This document shows, one piece after another, positions 51,212 to 58,740 of a stretch of 64,000 nt of DNA; positions within the stretch are counted from its first letter, which is position 1, and every line of letters starts with the position of its first letter. A program made the translations under genes and the position numbers. The DNA is taken from positions 496,001 through 560,000 of the forward strand of contig NZ_JBMDYO010000001.1 in assembly GCF_049310885.1 (NCBI RefSeq), in the 5' to 3' direction. Source of the DNA: CAYZJV01 sp049310885. Lineage in GTDB: Bacteria; Spirochaetota; Spirochaetia; Sphaerochaetales; Sphaerochaetaceae. The notes under the pieces are model-generated. The model was not told the origin of the DNA. It was given only the letters and a program-made list of their open reading frames with translations, and ran no database searches.

Positions 51212-52713
51212 TCTACCTCCCCCGTTCCTGCCAGATAAGCGTTCATCGCCTTGGCGGCACGCCTTCCCTGTCCCATGGCAAGAATAACGGTTGCAGCTCC
51301 GAGTACGATATCGCCTCCCGCATACACACCCTTCATGCTCGTGGCGCAGGTCTCTTCATCAACTATGATATTCCCTCTTCTGTTTACGTCAAGGCCTTTG
51401 GTGGTCTTCTCGATCAAAGGATTGGAGGCATTACCGATAGCGACGATCACGGTATCGAAATCGTGCATCGCCTCAGATCCTGGAATCTCTACAGGAGAAC
51501 GTCTTCCCGATGCATCGGGCTCTCCTAATTCACAGGTGATCAATTCAACCTGTTTCACCATTCCCTTCTCATCACCAACAATTCGCAGGGGCGCATGCAG
51601 GTAGAGGAATTTCACCCCCTCCTCCTTAGCATGGGCAATCTCTTCCCGTCTCGCTGGCATTTCTTCATCGGTTCGGCGATACACAATGGTAACTTCATCC
51701 GCACCCAACCGCTTAGCGGTACGAGCTGCGTCCATGGCAACATTACCTCCACCGAAAACAGCCACCTTCTTTGAATTGTACAAAGGAGTTCCAGCCTTAT
51801 GACGATCATAAGCCCGCATCAGATTGCTTCTGGTCAGATATTCGTTCGCACTGAACACACCTACCAGATTTTCTCCAGCAATATTCAAGAATTTGGGCAG
51901 ACCCGCTCCAGTCCCCAAAAAGAGGGCATCAAAACCTTCCCTCTCCATGAGATCATGCAACTTCGCAGTCCTGCCTACTAGGAAATTATGTTCTATCTTG
52001 ACTCCCATTGCGGAAAGGGCATCGAGCTCTTCTTGGACGATACTTTTTGGCAGACGGAACTCGGGAATACCGTAGACCAAAACACCTCCAGCTTTGTGTA
52101 GGGCTTCGAACATCACGACATCGTGACCAGCTCTTCGCAGGTCGGCTGCAGCGGTCATAGAAGCAGGCCCGCTTCCGACCACACCAACTTTCTTTCCTGT
52201 GGATGCAGCAATTTCCGGATTCTTCCTTTTGCCGGCACGGGATTCCCAATCGGCGACATAGCGTTCTATGCGACCGATGTTGACCGCCTTGTCGATACTC
52301 TTGAGTGATTTTCCTACGGTACAGAGAAGTTGGCACTGCGACTCTTGGGGACAGACCCTACCACAAATTGCAGGCAGCATCGAACTTTCTTTGATCACAG
52401 CGACCGAACTGGCATAGTCGCCTTCGGCTGCTTTCGCTATGAAACGGGGAATGTCGATACCTACCGGGCAACCCTTCACACAGGGAGCGTTAGCGCATTG
52501 CAGACAACGCAGAGCTTCCACTTTTACCTGGGCTTCGGTATAACCGGTGGCGACCTCATCCATATTCGAAACTCGTACATGGGGATCCTGGGAAGGCATC
52601 TCCTGTGGAGGAATCGCGAGGCGCTCCTTTGCTTTCAGTTCCCTGTTACCATATACCTGAAGCAGCTCTACGGCCACCTTGTCCAATTCAGCTTTATCTG
52701 GATGAGCTATCAT
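51208..52713 (-). CDS. nfnB: NfnB-like FAD-NADPH subunit (ferredoxin:NADP oxidoreductase, beta)
   Basis: This 501-residue flavoprotein has an N-terminal iron-sulfur region with C-L-Q-C ... C-V-K-G-C-P and C-G-R-V-C-P-Q-E-S-Q-C, followed by FAD (V-G-S-G-P-A-S-M-T-A-A) and NADPH (F-G-G-G-N-V-A-M-D-A-A-R-T-A) binding motifs and a C-terminal A-G-G-D-I-V. It is related to the glutamate synthase small subunit (GltD/GltA). Its neighbour nfnA makes NfnAB, which couples NADH and ferredoxin to NADP reduction, more likely than glutamate synthase. It overlaps nfnA and the EIIA gene by 4 bases each. Confidence 0.9.
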   Translation of the reverse strand: MIAHPDKAELDKVAVELLQVYGNRELKAKERLAIPPQEMPSQDPHVRVSNMDEVATGYTEAQVKVEALRCLQCANAPCVKGCPVGIDIPRFIAKAAEGDYASSVAVIKESSMLPAICGRVCPQESQCQLLCTVGKSLKSIDKAVNIGRIERYVADWESRAGKRKNPEIAASTGKKVGVVGSGPASMTAAADLRRAGHDVVMFEALHKAGGVLVYGIPEFRLPKSIVQEELDALSAMGVKIEHNFLVGRTAKLHDLMEREGFDALFLGTGAGLPKFLNIAGENLVGVFSANEYLTRSNLMRAYDRHKAGTPLYNSKKVAVFGGGNVAMDAARTAKRLGADEVTIVYRRTDEEMPARREEIAHAKEEGVKFLYLHAPLRIVGDEKGMVKQVELITCELGEPDASGRRSPVEIPGSEAMHDFDTVIVAIGNASNPLIEKTTKGLDVNRRGNIIVDEETCATSMKGVYAGGDIVLGAATVILAMGQGRRAAKAMNAYLAGTGEVE

Positions 52714-53558
52714 GCTTCCCCCTCGTTTATCTTCAAACCAATATGACAGCGATGGTGAGCCTCCTGCTCCTGAGGCTTATAGGTTCCCAAACGCATCAGC
52801 AGATTGTCCCAGTCGACAGCAAAAGCATCAAATTCCGGACCATCGACACACACAAATTTTGTCTCACCGTTAATACTCACCCTACATCCCCCGCACATGC
52901 CGGTTCCATCAATCATGATAGTATTCAATGAAACGATCGTAGGAACATTGAATGGTTTTGTAGTAAGCGTACAGAATTTCATCATGATCGGAGGACCGAT
53001 CGCGACTACCAGATCTGGTTTCCAATTTTCACATAAGTCTTTAAGAGGTTCGGTCACCAGCGCTTTTCGCCCATAGCTTCCATCGTCGGTACAGATAATC
53101 AATTCATCGGCAATTTTATTCATCTCTTCTTCAAGAATAACAAGTTCCTTGTTCCTTGCTCCGATGATGATCTTCACCTCATTACCAGCTTGTTTCATAG
53201 CCTGGGCTATGGGATGCATAGGAGCCACGCCAACCCCTCCACCAACACAAACAACCTTACCATACTTCTCGATATGAGTAGGTTGCCCCAATGGACCGAG
53301 GACGTTTTCGATGGCATCTCCGATTTCGAGTGATCCTAGACGATGTGTAGCATCACCGACAGCCTGGAAAACAATGGTTATAGATCCTTCGTCGGAATCC
53401 GCATCGGCGATAGTCAGCGGAATACGTTCGGCGTAGACACCTCCCTGTTGAAGGATGATGAATTGACCGGCTTTCCGTTCACGAGCGATATTTGGAGCCT
53501 TGATTTTCATCTTGAAGACCTCGGCCGAGAGTTTCTTCTTATCCAGAATAGTAAACAT
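52710..53558 (-). CDS. nfnA: NfnA-like FAD/[2Fe-2S] subunit (ferredoxin:NADP oxidoreductase, alpha)
   Basis: This 282-residue protein has a ferredoxin-reductase-like FAD/NAD domain (R-I-P-L-T-I-A-D, V-G-G-G-V-G-V-A-P, V-A-I-G-P-P-I-M-M-K) and C-terminal [2Fe-2S] cysteines in D-G-T-G-M-C-G-G-C-R-V and K-F-V-C-V-D-G-P-E-F-D. The layout is that of NfnA and of sulfide dehydrogenase SudB. With nfnB it should form the flavin-based electron-bifurcating complex common in anaerobes. GGAGGTC lies upstream of ATG 53558. It is the first gene of the three-gene operon nfnA-nfnB-EIIA. Confidence 0.9.
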   Translation of the reverse strand: MFTILDKKKLSAEVFKMKIKAPNIARERKAGQFIILQQGGVYAERIPLTIADADSDEGSITIVFQAVGDATHRLGSLEIGDAIENVLGPLGQPTHIEKYGKVVCVGGGVGVAPMHPIAQAMKQAGNEVKIIIGARNKELVILEEEMNKIADELIICTDDGSYGRKALVTEPLKDLCENWKPDLVVAIGPPIMMKFCTLTTKPFNVPTIVSLNTIMIDGTGMCGGCRVSINGETKFVCVDGPEFDAFAVDWDNLLMRLGTYKPQEQEAHHRCHIGLKINEGEA

Positions 53559-53693
53559 GCAGACCTCCTACCCGTTGTGGGCATGCATGAAGCAACCGAA
53601 CGATCCCGGGTGAAGCTTCCTGCGTGCGAATATCTCTACCGTACCAGATGTGCCTCTTTTGGGCAATTCCTGTAAGGGCTATTGCCATATCCA

Positions 53694-53721
53694 TTGATAG
53701 TTGTCAAGGATGTGGTACAAT
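53694..53721 (+). promoter_or_regulatory. promoter of the gene at 53754
   Basis: TTGATA (53694-53699) and TACAAT (53716-53721) with a 16-base spacer, about 33 bases upstream of ATG 53754 with AAGGAGG between. Confidence 0.6.
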
Positions 53722-53753
53722 TTCTGTGCACAAGCGTGCGAAGGAGGCCTCCA

Positions 53754-54524
53754 ATGCATTATTATATGATGGTGTCGCCTACCGAAGCCTTGATAGCTTC
53801 CATGTTGGATAGTAGCGATTTTGCGTCCTATATGGCGACCGGACCGCGAAAAACCACTTCTGAACAACTCATATTCGCTGAACTCACTGGAGAATTCGGT
53901 AGCGATTTCGATTGGGATTACGCCCATAGGGCATGTAGAGCGCATCCCGACGGCTCGCCCAAGCACTCGGTGTATCTGAGCGTCTATCGGGTATTGGAGC
54001 GAGTTCCACTCTCCCATCTGGGCAATCTATTCCTGGTGGCTAAGGATGGGAGGAGTTTACAGCTCTCCCCAGGAGATAGACCACATCCGGAACACTGGAG
54101 GGGCTATGCCCTCTACAAGGAGTTGTGTCCAGTTACCCCGCTCGTGGCCAGTAGCCTTCCCCCCGAACCCTTCTCACGTTATCTACTCGATTCCACGAAC
54201 CATATCTCTGTTCCGGCTATTGTCTTTGCCGATGTAAAAATCATAGACTTGGACAATCCTGGACACTCGGATAATGGAGAAGATTTGTACGATTATAGGG
54301 GGAGGGAACACTTGCGTTCATGTTTCGACGAGGTACGCAAGGGACCGGGGAAACGGTCGAAGACAATCGATCGTTCTGCCGATATCCACTTCACCTACCG
54401 AAGTATTGCCGATGGCATCTATTTTGCTAGGTATAAGGACGGAATCGTCTTCTATCCCATGCCTGACCGGGATGAGATAAGAGAACATCATTATGAATGG
54501 GGTCGTTCGGCCAATTTCTATTGA
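53754..54524 (+). CDS. unrecognised conserved protein, paralogue of the gene at 63454
   Basis: This 256-residue protein has no signal peptide, membrane helix or motif I can name. It shares about half of its residues with the protein starting at 63454: S-P-x-E-A-L-I-A-S, Y-M-A-x-G, F-A-E ... G-x-F-G ... F-D-W-x-Y-A, K-H-S-x-Y-L-S-x-Y-R-V, W-R-G-Y-x-L-Y-K-E, C-P-V, and V-P-A-I are common to both. The conserved acidic, aromatic and histidine residues suggest an enzyme or ligand-binding fold. ATG 53754 is preceded by AAGGAGG and a promoter. The cupin follows 29 bases downstream. It is not a known cyclase or nuclease by eye. Confidence 0.72.
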   Translation: MHYYMMVSPTEALIASMLDSSDFASYMATGPRKTTSEQLIFAELTGEFGSDFDWDYAHRACRAHPDGSPKHSVYLSVYRVLERVPLSHLGNLFLVAKDGRSLQLSPGDRPHPEHWRGYALYKELCPVTPLVASSLPPEPFSRYLLDSTNHISVPAIVFADVKIIDLDNPGHSDNGEDLYDYRGREHLRSCFDEVRKGPGKRSKTIDRSADIHFTYRSIADGIYFARYKDGIVFYPMPDRDEIREHHYEWGRSANFY

Positions 54525-54553
54525 TGCACCATAAGACAAGGAGACCGAAACGT

Positions 54554-54895
54554 ATGATCAAACATGCCGATGAAATGCTCTATAGGGAGCGCCAGATGCG
54601 CGGTGGCGATGGCCTCTGCCAAACGCTCGACTTCCTCATGCCAGAAGAGATGAAACACTGCCGCCTGTTCAGTACCATTACAATGAAACAGGGAACATCG
54701 ATCGGGGAACACAACCACGAGAATGAGACCGAGTACTATTGGATCATTAGTGGAGAAGGGATTGTGACCGAAGCCGATGGTGAGAAAATCGTAAAGAAAG
54801 GTGACCTAGTGATCACCGGTAACGGCGCAAGCCACGCAATTCGAAATGAGAAGAGCGAGCCATTGGTATTCTTGGCTTTGATTATTCTCGACTGA
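54554..54895 (+). CDS. cupin-domain protein
   Basis: This 113-residue single-domain cupin has the metal-type motif G-E-H-N-H-E-N-E-T-E-Y-Y (G-x-H-x-H-x4-E pattern) and a second block with G-D-L-V-I-T-G-N-G-A-S-H. It should bind a metal and a small acid, sugar or other ligand; no specific substrate is evident. ATG 54554 follows AAGGAG. It probably shares a transcript with the unknown gene 29 bases upstream. Its last 14 bases overlap the convergent MATE gene. Confidence 0.85.
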   Translation: MIKHADEMLYRERQMRGGDGLCQTLDFLMPEEMKHCRLFSTITMKQGTSIGEHNHENETEYYWIISGEGIVTEADGEKIVKKGDLVITGNGASHAIRNEKSEPLVFLALIILD

Positions 54896-56321
54896 TTCCC
54901 TTGGCGAGTTTCATTTCAGTACTGCCATCTGGAGTCTGGATAACACCATCCGGCTCCAGATGCTTGATCTTGTTATGGTAGATTCTATGGTACAAAACAA
55001 GACTCATGACGATGGAAGATGCTTCCGATACCAAGAAAGCATACCAAACGGTATCTAATCCTCCGATAATCGAAAGCAGATAAGCAGCAGGGAGCAAGAA
55101 CACCAACTGGCGAGTTATCGAGAGTAAGAGGCTGTATGACCCCCTGCCCATAGCCTGGAACGATGAACTGAGTATGATAGCCACCCCCGCCAAGGGGAAC
55201 ATGAGACTGATGATCCGTAGCGCTTTCATGCCAATTTGCATCATATCTGGCGATGCATCGAACATTCCCAGCAAGACCTGCGGAACCAATTGGAATATGA
55301 GCAGACCCATGGTCATAATCGAAGCCGATATCAGAACGGCAAAACGGATAGTTCCGGTTATCCGATGACGATTCCTCGCTCCATAGTTGTATGCAACTAT
55401 CGATATCATGGCCGTCGCAAGACCGAATATTGGCATGAAGATGAAACTTTGCAAACGGAAGTAGACACCAAAGACCGCAACTGCGGTAGCTGAGAATGTT
55501 ATGAGAATCGTGTTCATCCCTATGGTCATAACCGAACCGATCGATTGCATAATGATCGAAGGCAACCCCACCCTATAGATTTCTTTGATTATAGAAAAAT
55601 CGGGCCTGAAACCCTTGAATTTAAAGCTCAGGTCATGGGTCTTGTGGATCATGAAGAAGAGAGCCATTCCCATTGCCGACATTTGTCCAATAACCGTAGC
55701 CACTGCGGCTCCAGCCATTCCCATCCGGGGGAATCCAAACAATCCGAATATCATGATCGGATCCAGGATGATATTGATGATAGCCCCCGAGGCTTGCGTT
55801 ATCATGGGATGGATGGTATCACCGGTACCCTGCATGATCCTTTCACATACGAACTGACCGAATATTCCCAACGACAACGTTGTGGTGATGATCAGGTAGA
55901 TCTGTCCCATGGATACAATCGCGGGATTGTCGGTAAACAGCTGGAAGAAAAAGATCGACAGGATCGATCCCAATAGCGCAAACAAGATCCATATGACCAC
56001 TGCGAGAAAAAGACCTTGCATAGCTACCGCAGAGGCCGCTTCATGCCGTTGTTGGCCTAATCGCCTAGATAGCAGTGCATTCACACCGATACTCGTCCCT
56101 ACACCCATGCTGATCATGAGTATTTGGAGGGGAAAAGCCAAGGAGATGGCAGTAAGAGCCTCTTCTCCAATACGAGCAATGAATATGGAATCGACAACAT
56201 TATAGAGTGCTTGTACCATCATGGAGATCATGATTGGCAGTCCCATGGAGAAAAGGAGGGAGCCCACGGGTTTCACGCCCATTTTATTCAGTCGAGGTTG
56301 TTTCGGGGTGCTGTTTTGCAT
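54882..56321 (-). CDS. MATE-family efflux transporter
   Basis: This 479-residue protein has twelve membrane helices in two homologous halves, with the MATE pattern L-P-I-M-I-S-M-M-V-Q-A-L-Y-N-V-V-D ... G-T-S-I-G-V-N-A in the first half and L-P-S-I-I-M-Q-S in the second. MATE pumps expel organic cations or drugs in exchange for sodium or protons. It is closest in feel to the NorM/MepA group. No regulator gene is adjacent. It overlaps the cupin gene by 14 bases. Confidence 0.92.
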   Translation of the reverse strand: MQNSTPKQPRLNKMGVKPVGSLLFSMGLPIMISMMVQALYNVVDSIFIARIGEEALTAISLAFPLQILMISMGVGTSIGVNALLSRRLGQQRHEAASAVAMQGLFLAVVIWILFALLGSILSIFFFQLFTDNPAIVSMGQIYLIITTTLSLGIFGQFVCERIMQGTGDTIHPMITQASGAIINIILDPIMIFGLFGFPRMGMAGAAVATVIGQMSAMGMALFFMIHKTHDLSFKFKGFRPDFSIIKEIYRVGLPSIIMQSIGSVMTIGMNTILITFSATAVAVFGVYFRLQSFIFMPIFGLATAMISIVAYNYGARNRHRITGTIRFAVLISASIMTMGLLIFQLVPQVLLGMFDASPDMMQIGMKALRIISLMFPLAGVAIILSSSFQAMGRGSYSLLLSITRQLVFLLPAAYLLSIIGGLDTVWYAFLVSEASSIVMSLVLYHRIYHNKIKHLEPDGVIQTPDGSTEMKLAKGISRE

Positions 56322-56376
56322 GTGCTCAATCTACCACCAAGTACTATGTGTAGGCAACCCTTGAGAACGCAACAAG

Positions 56377-56404
56377 GCGTCCTTCGGTATACCGAAAGAC
56401 GCCC
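56377..56404 (-). terminator. terminator hairpin downstream of encapsulin
   Basis: GGCGTCCTTCGGT and ACCGAAAGACGCC form a 13-position stem with one mismatch and a very short loop. On the minus strand TTGTTG follows; on the plus strand TTTTTT follows. It ends the encapsulin operon. Confidence 0.75.
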
Positions 56405-56434
56405 GTTTTTTCTGGAATAGAGAACTTCGTCGTA

Positions 56435-57226
56435 CTATACAGTAAAGGGTACGATGAGGTTCGGATCCAACACCCTGAAGGTGAACGATTCTGTGATGAA
56501 CAAGGTCACATCCTTGGTGTCGTGGGATTCATACCCAATAGCGAAATCCTGACCAATAGTCAACTCGAGATTCTCGTCATCGTAAGGTAACAGGTAGGCA
56601 TGGTCGATAGCGAGGCTATGAATTACTTTCCCCCCGATCAGACGTTCAATACGTTCGACCAATGGAATTCCCTGAACCTCTTTGTTCAATGCAAGCCAGC
56701 CTTTGGTACCTACTACTAAAGAAACGGGACCTTGGGCATGGCTAGCGCGCAATGTCACCAATGCCACACTGATAGATTCCATGATAGAAGATCCATCCTT
56801 GCCGAATGCTACCGGCTTGTGGGATGAGGCCTCAGCCAGCCCCACGATACCACCAGCTTTGAAGCCATGGTAGATTGCCTTCTCCTCGAAGTCGGCAATC
56901 TTTTCGGCAGCTGCATCTAGAGAATCGAGATCGATATCCTTCGCTCCCCTATTGAGATTGTCCATCTCCCATCGATTGAGGGTAAAACGTACCCTTGCCT
57001 CCGACAACGGTGCCACGCGATACACGCCAGCTTTCACATCGCCAGATTCTTCAACCAGATCCAATCGTCCTTCTGGTACTGCAGTGAAGTTCCAGCCTTT
57101 CGGACCTTCGACCCGTACAACTTTCCTAGCGCTCAGCCTAGAGCGGAGAATTTCCGCAGCTCGGCTCTCTATCTCTTCCCACACATGGGTGGAAAGTGGT
57201 GCCAATTCTCTTTTTAAGATATCCAT
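56435..57226 (-). CDS. encapsulin shell protein
   Basis: This 263-residue HK97-fold protein assembles protein nanocompartments. The family pattern is clear: R-E-L-A-P-L-S-T-H-V-W-E-E-I-E ... R-K-V-V-R-V-E-G-P-K-G-W near the start, V-V-G-T-K-G-W in the A domain, and Y-E-S-H-D-T-K-D-V-T-L-F-I-T-E-S-F-T-F-R-V near the end. Length matches the Thermotoga 60-mer type (about 265). It lies 16 bases downstream of the encapsulated-ferritin gene, which supplies the cargo. It should store iron in the cytoplasm. Confidence 0.95.
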   Translation of the reverse strand: MDILKRELAPLSTHVWEEIESRAAEILRSRLSARKVVRVEGPKGWNFTAVPEGRLDLVEESGDVKAGVYRVAPLSEARVRFTLNRWEMDNLNRGAKDIDLDSLDAAAEKIADFEEKAIYHGFKAGGIVGLAEASSHKPVAFGKDGSSIMESISVALVTLRASHAQGPVSLVVGTKGWLALNKEVQGIPLVERIERLIGGKVIHSLAIDHAYLLPYDDENLELTIGQDFAIGYESHDTKDVTLFITESFTFRVLDPNLIVPFTV

Positions 57227-57242
57227 AGTGTTGTACTCCTTC

Positions 57243-57584
57243 CTATGATTTCATGGTTCCGATGGAGAGGGACGATTCATCGGTTGCTTCGGATGCGCCA
57301 CCCTCTTCTACCGCAATAAATGAACCGGAGGTAAATAGATAGTCACGCAACTCATCGTCCCATTTGTCCATATTGCGTCTCAACCATTCGATGGTCATAG
57401 CTGCATGTTCGATTTCTTCATCCCTATTGTGCGCCATGACTTCTTTCAGTGAGGCATCCTTGGATGTGGCTACCCGCTGATTGTACCAATCGATGGCTTC
57501 GAGCTCCTCGCGGAGACTGGTGATGGCGCGTGAAATATCCCGCGTCTTTTCGTCCAATGCATCATACGGTTCTGAATATGCCAT
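57243..57584 (-). CDS. encapsulated ferritin (EncFtn) cargo protein
   Basis: This 113-residue ferritin-like protein oxidises ferrous iron inside the encapsulin shell. With an offset of five residues it matches the Rhodospirillum EncFtn ligands as I recall them: E27, W33, E57 and H60 (in E-E-I-E-H). The C-terminal tail S-S-L-S-I-G-T-M-K-S is a cargo-loading peptide of the usual S-L-x-I-G type, which docks to the shell interior. ATG 57584 follows AGGAGG. The encapsulin gene is directly downstream, so both are made from one mRNA. Confidence 0.92.
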   Translation of the reverse strand: MAYSEPYDALDEKTRDISRAITSLREELEAIDWYNQRVATSKDASLKEVMAHNRDEEIEHAAMTIEWLRRNMDKWDDELRDYLFTSGSFIAVEEGGASEATDESSLSIGTMKS

Positions 57585-57610
57585 GTTTCCTCCTACTGAA
57601 TAGTTGGTTT

Positions 57611-57643
57611 GTATACCAATTGTGTTCTCCCCAAGTATACCAA
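57611..57643. repeat. direct repeat GTATACCAA in the encapsulin promoter
   Basis: GTATACCAA occurs at 57611-57619 and 57635-57643, start-to-start distance 24 bases. The second copy overlaps the -10 box; the first lies in the leader. It might be a regulator site; I know no regulator with this exact sequence, and it does not look like a Fur box. Confidence 0.5.
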
Positions 57644-57662
57644 GACATCGGCTTCCAGGCAA
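57634..57662 (-). promoter_or_regulatory. sigma-70 promoter of the EncFtn-encapsulin operon
   Basis: TTGCCT (57657-57662) and TATACT (57634-57639) on the minus strand with a 17-base spacer, about 50 bases upstream of the EncFtn start. Confidence 0.7.
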
Positions 57663-57698
57663 ATGTTAGTTGTGGCAAACAGATAGTAAAATAGAATC

Positions 57699-57718
57699 GG
57701 CCGCCATCGCTGGCGGCC
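57699..57718 (-). terminator. terminator hairpin of hsp20
   Basis: GGCCGCC (57699-57705) pairs with GGCGGCC (57712-57718). On the minus strand GATTCTATTTT follows. It separates hsp20 from the encapsulin promoter. Confidence 0.7.
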
Positions 57719-57740
57719 TTAGGGGTGGATGTACCCTTAA

Positions 57741-58184
57741 TTATTTCTTGAATTTCACGTCGATCTTCTTTGGTTGCTTCTCAGGTACTTTCGGAATGGT
57801 GATGGTCAGAACACCATTTTTGAATTCACCTTCGATGTTGTCCTCATCGATCCCCTCTGGGAGGGTGAAGCTCCGCTCGAAGCCCCTGCAAGAACGTTCT
57901 CTGATAAGATAGTTCGGCTCTTCCTTGTCGTTCTTGGTCTCGGTCTCCGCTTCGCACAATGAAGAGATCTTCAGCACGTGCTTGTCAATGTGGACATCAA
58001 CATCCTTCTCGCTGTAGCCAGGAAGTTCAGCTTCAACCACGTAGGCCTTTTTGTCTTCCCAGATATCTACCGAGGGAACCTTCGCCGAGGGAATGCCCCA
58101 GTTGTTCCACAAGCTGTTGAACAAGCTGTCAAAATCGCGAGCCACGCTCAAATTGTTTGGGTTTCTGTTAACGATGTATTTCAT
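57741..58184 (-). CDS. Hsp20-family small heat-shock protein
   Basis: This 147-residue chaperone has an alpha-crystallin domain (about 40-130) with the V-D-I-W-E-D start, A-E-L-P-G-Y, and the F-K-N-G-V-L-T-I-T-I-P end of the family (A-x-x-x-n-G-v-L). The N-terminal arm holds F-D-S-L-F-N-S-L-W and the tail I-D-V-K-F-K-K. It holds unfolding proteins in the cytoplasm. ATG 58184 is preceded by GGAGGTG. Upstream lies a near-ideal sigma-54 promoter. Confidence 0.94.
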   Translation of the reverse strand: MKYIVNRNPNNLSVARDFDSLFNSLWNNWGIPSAKVPSVDIWEDKKAYVVEAELPGYSEKDVDVHIDKHVLKISSLCEAETETKNDKEEPNYLIRERSCRGFERSFTLPEGIDEDNIEGEFKNGVLTITIPKVPEKQPKKIDVKFKK

Positions 58185-58248
58185 AATCACACCTCCGTAA
58201 TTTTTATTGCTTTTTTCTCTCTCGTCCTTTACCGGACACTCATATACA

Positions 58249-58264
58249 TGCAACAACCGTGCCA
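58249..58264 (-). promoter_or_regulatory. sigma-54 (RpoN) promoter of hsp20
   Basis: On the minus strand TGGCAC, five bases (GGTTG), then TTGCA: this is the consensus -24/-12 element, with GG and GC exactly 10 bases apart. It lies about 65 bases upstream of the hsp20 start codon. The long leader region upstream offers room for enhancer-binding proteins. Confidence 0.7.
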
Positions 58265-58446
58265 AGTTTTTTCGCAAAAATTCCAAAAAATTTTAAATTA
58301 TTTATATTTACTTTTATTATATGTTTTTAGACGATCCTTTGACTATATTAGAACAAACCAAGCTCCACAAAACCCTACAATCCAGTCACTTTAAAACCTA
58401 CATAATTCCTATAAATTTGACCGTTTTTCTTGCTAAATGTGTCATT

Positions 58447-58547
58447 TTGTCCCAACTAAATCCAAATGTCTTATATTCTGATGAATCTTGTCCCATGCCG
58501 TTACTCTTCCCATACAATCTCCATACCACATGGGTCAATTTGTCCCA
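58447..58547. repeat. three direct copies of TTGTCCCA upstream of hsp20
   Basis: TTGTCCCA occurs at 58447-58454, 58488-58495 and 58540-58547, two of them preceded by GTCA a few bases earlier. They sit about 195-300 bases upstream of the sigma-54 element of hsp20, and upstream of the tRNA-fMet promoter. They could be enhancer sites; no regulator is known to me for this sequence. The surrounding 58287-58580 stretch has no credible gene. Confidence 0.55.
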
Positions 58548-58580
58548 TAAGTAAGATTGCAGGAATCATCCTCTAGGCTG

Positions 58581-58609
58581 TTGACTCTTTTCCCCTACCT
58601 CGATATAGT
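58581..58609 (+). promoter_or_regulatory. promoter of tRNA-fMet
   Basis: TTGACT (58581-58586) and TATAGT (58604-58609) with a 17-base spacer; the start would lie 6-8 bases before the tRNA. Confidence 0.75.
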
Positions 58610-58622
58610 GTGTTCTTGTCGA

Positions 58623-58695
58623 CGCAGGGTAGAGCAGTTGGCAGCTCGTCGGGCTCATAACCCGGAGGTCGCAGGTTCGAGTCCTGTCCCTGCTA
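58623..58695 (+). tRNA. initiator tRNA-fMet (anticodon CAT)
   Basis: A cloverleaf with an unpaired 1:72 position (C against U), acceptor GCAGGG/CCCTGC, three G-C pairs in the anticodon stem (GGG/CCC) and loop CTCATAA giving CAT. These are the marks of an initiator tRNA. Most bacterial initiators have C1 and A72. CCA is not encoded. Confidence 0.92.
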
Positions 58696-58714
58696 TACTT
58701 ACTTATCAGTCATC

Positions 58715-58740
58715 CAGCCCACCAAACGGTGGGCTGTTTT
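58715..58740 (+). terminator. intrinsic terminator of tRNA-fMet
   Basis: CAGCCCACC and GGTGGGCTG form a perfect 9-base stem with loop AAAC, followed by TTTTGTGTTTT. Confidence 0.88.

Noticed and set aside
51208..52713. Glutamate synthase small subunit (gltD) naming
   Set aside because: No large subunit gene is adjacent and the overlapping partner is NfnA-like, so the NfnB assignment explains the pair better.
58321..58554. A 77-codon open frame in the region upstream of hsp20
   Set aside because: The region is AT-rich, the peptide has no recognisable domain, and the frame covers the candidate enhancer repeats; noncoding control DNA is more likely.
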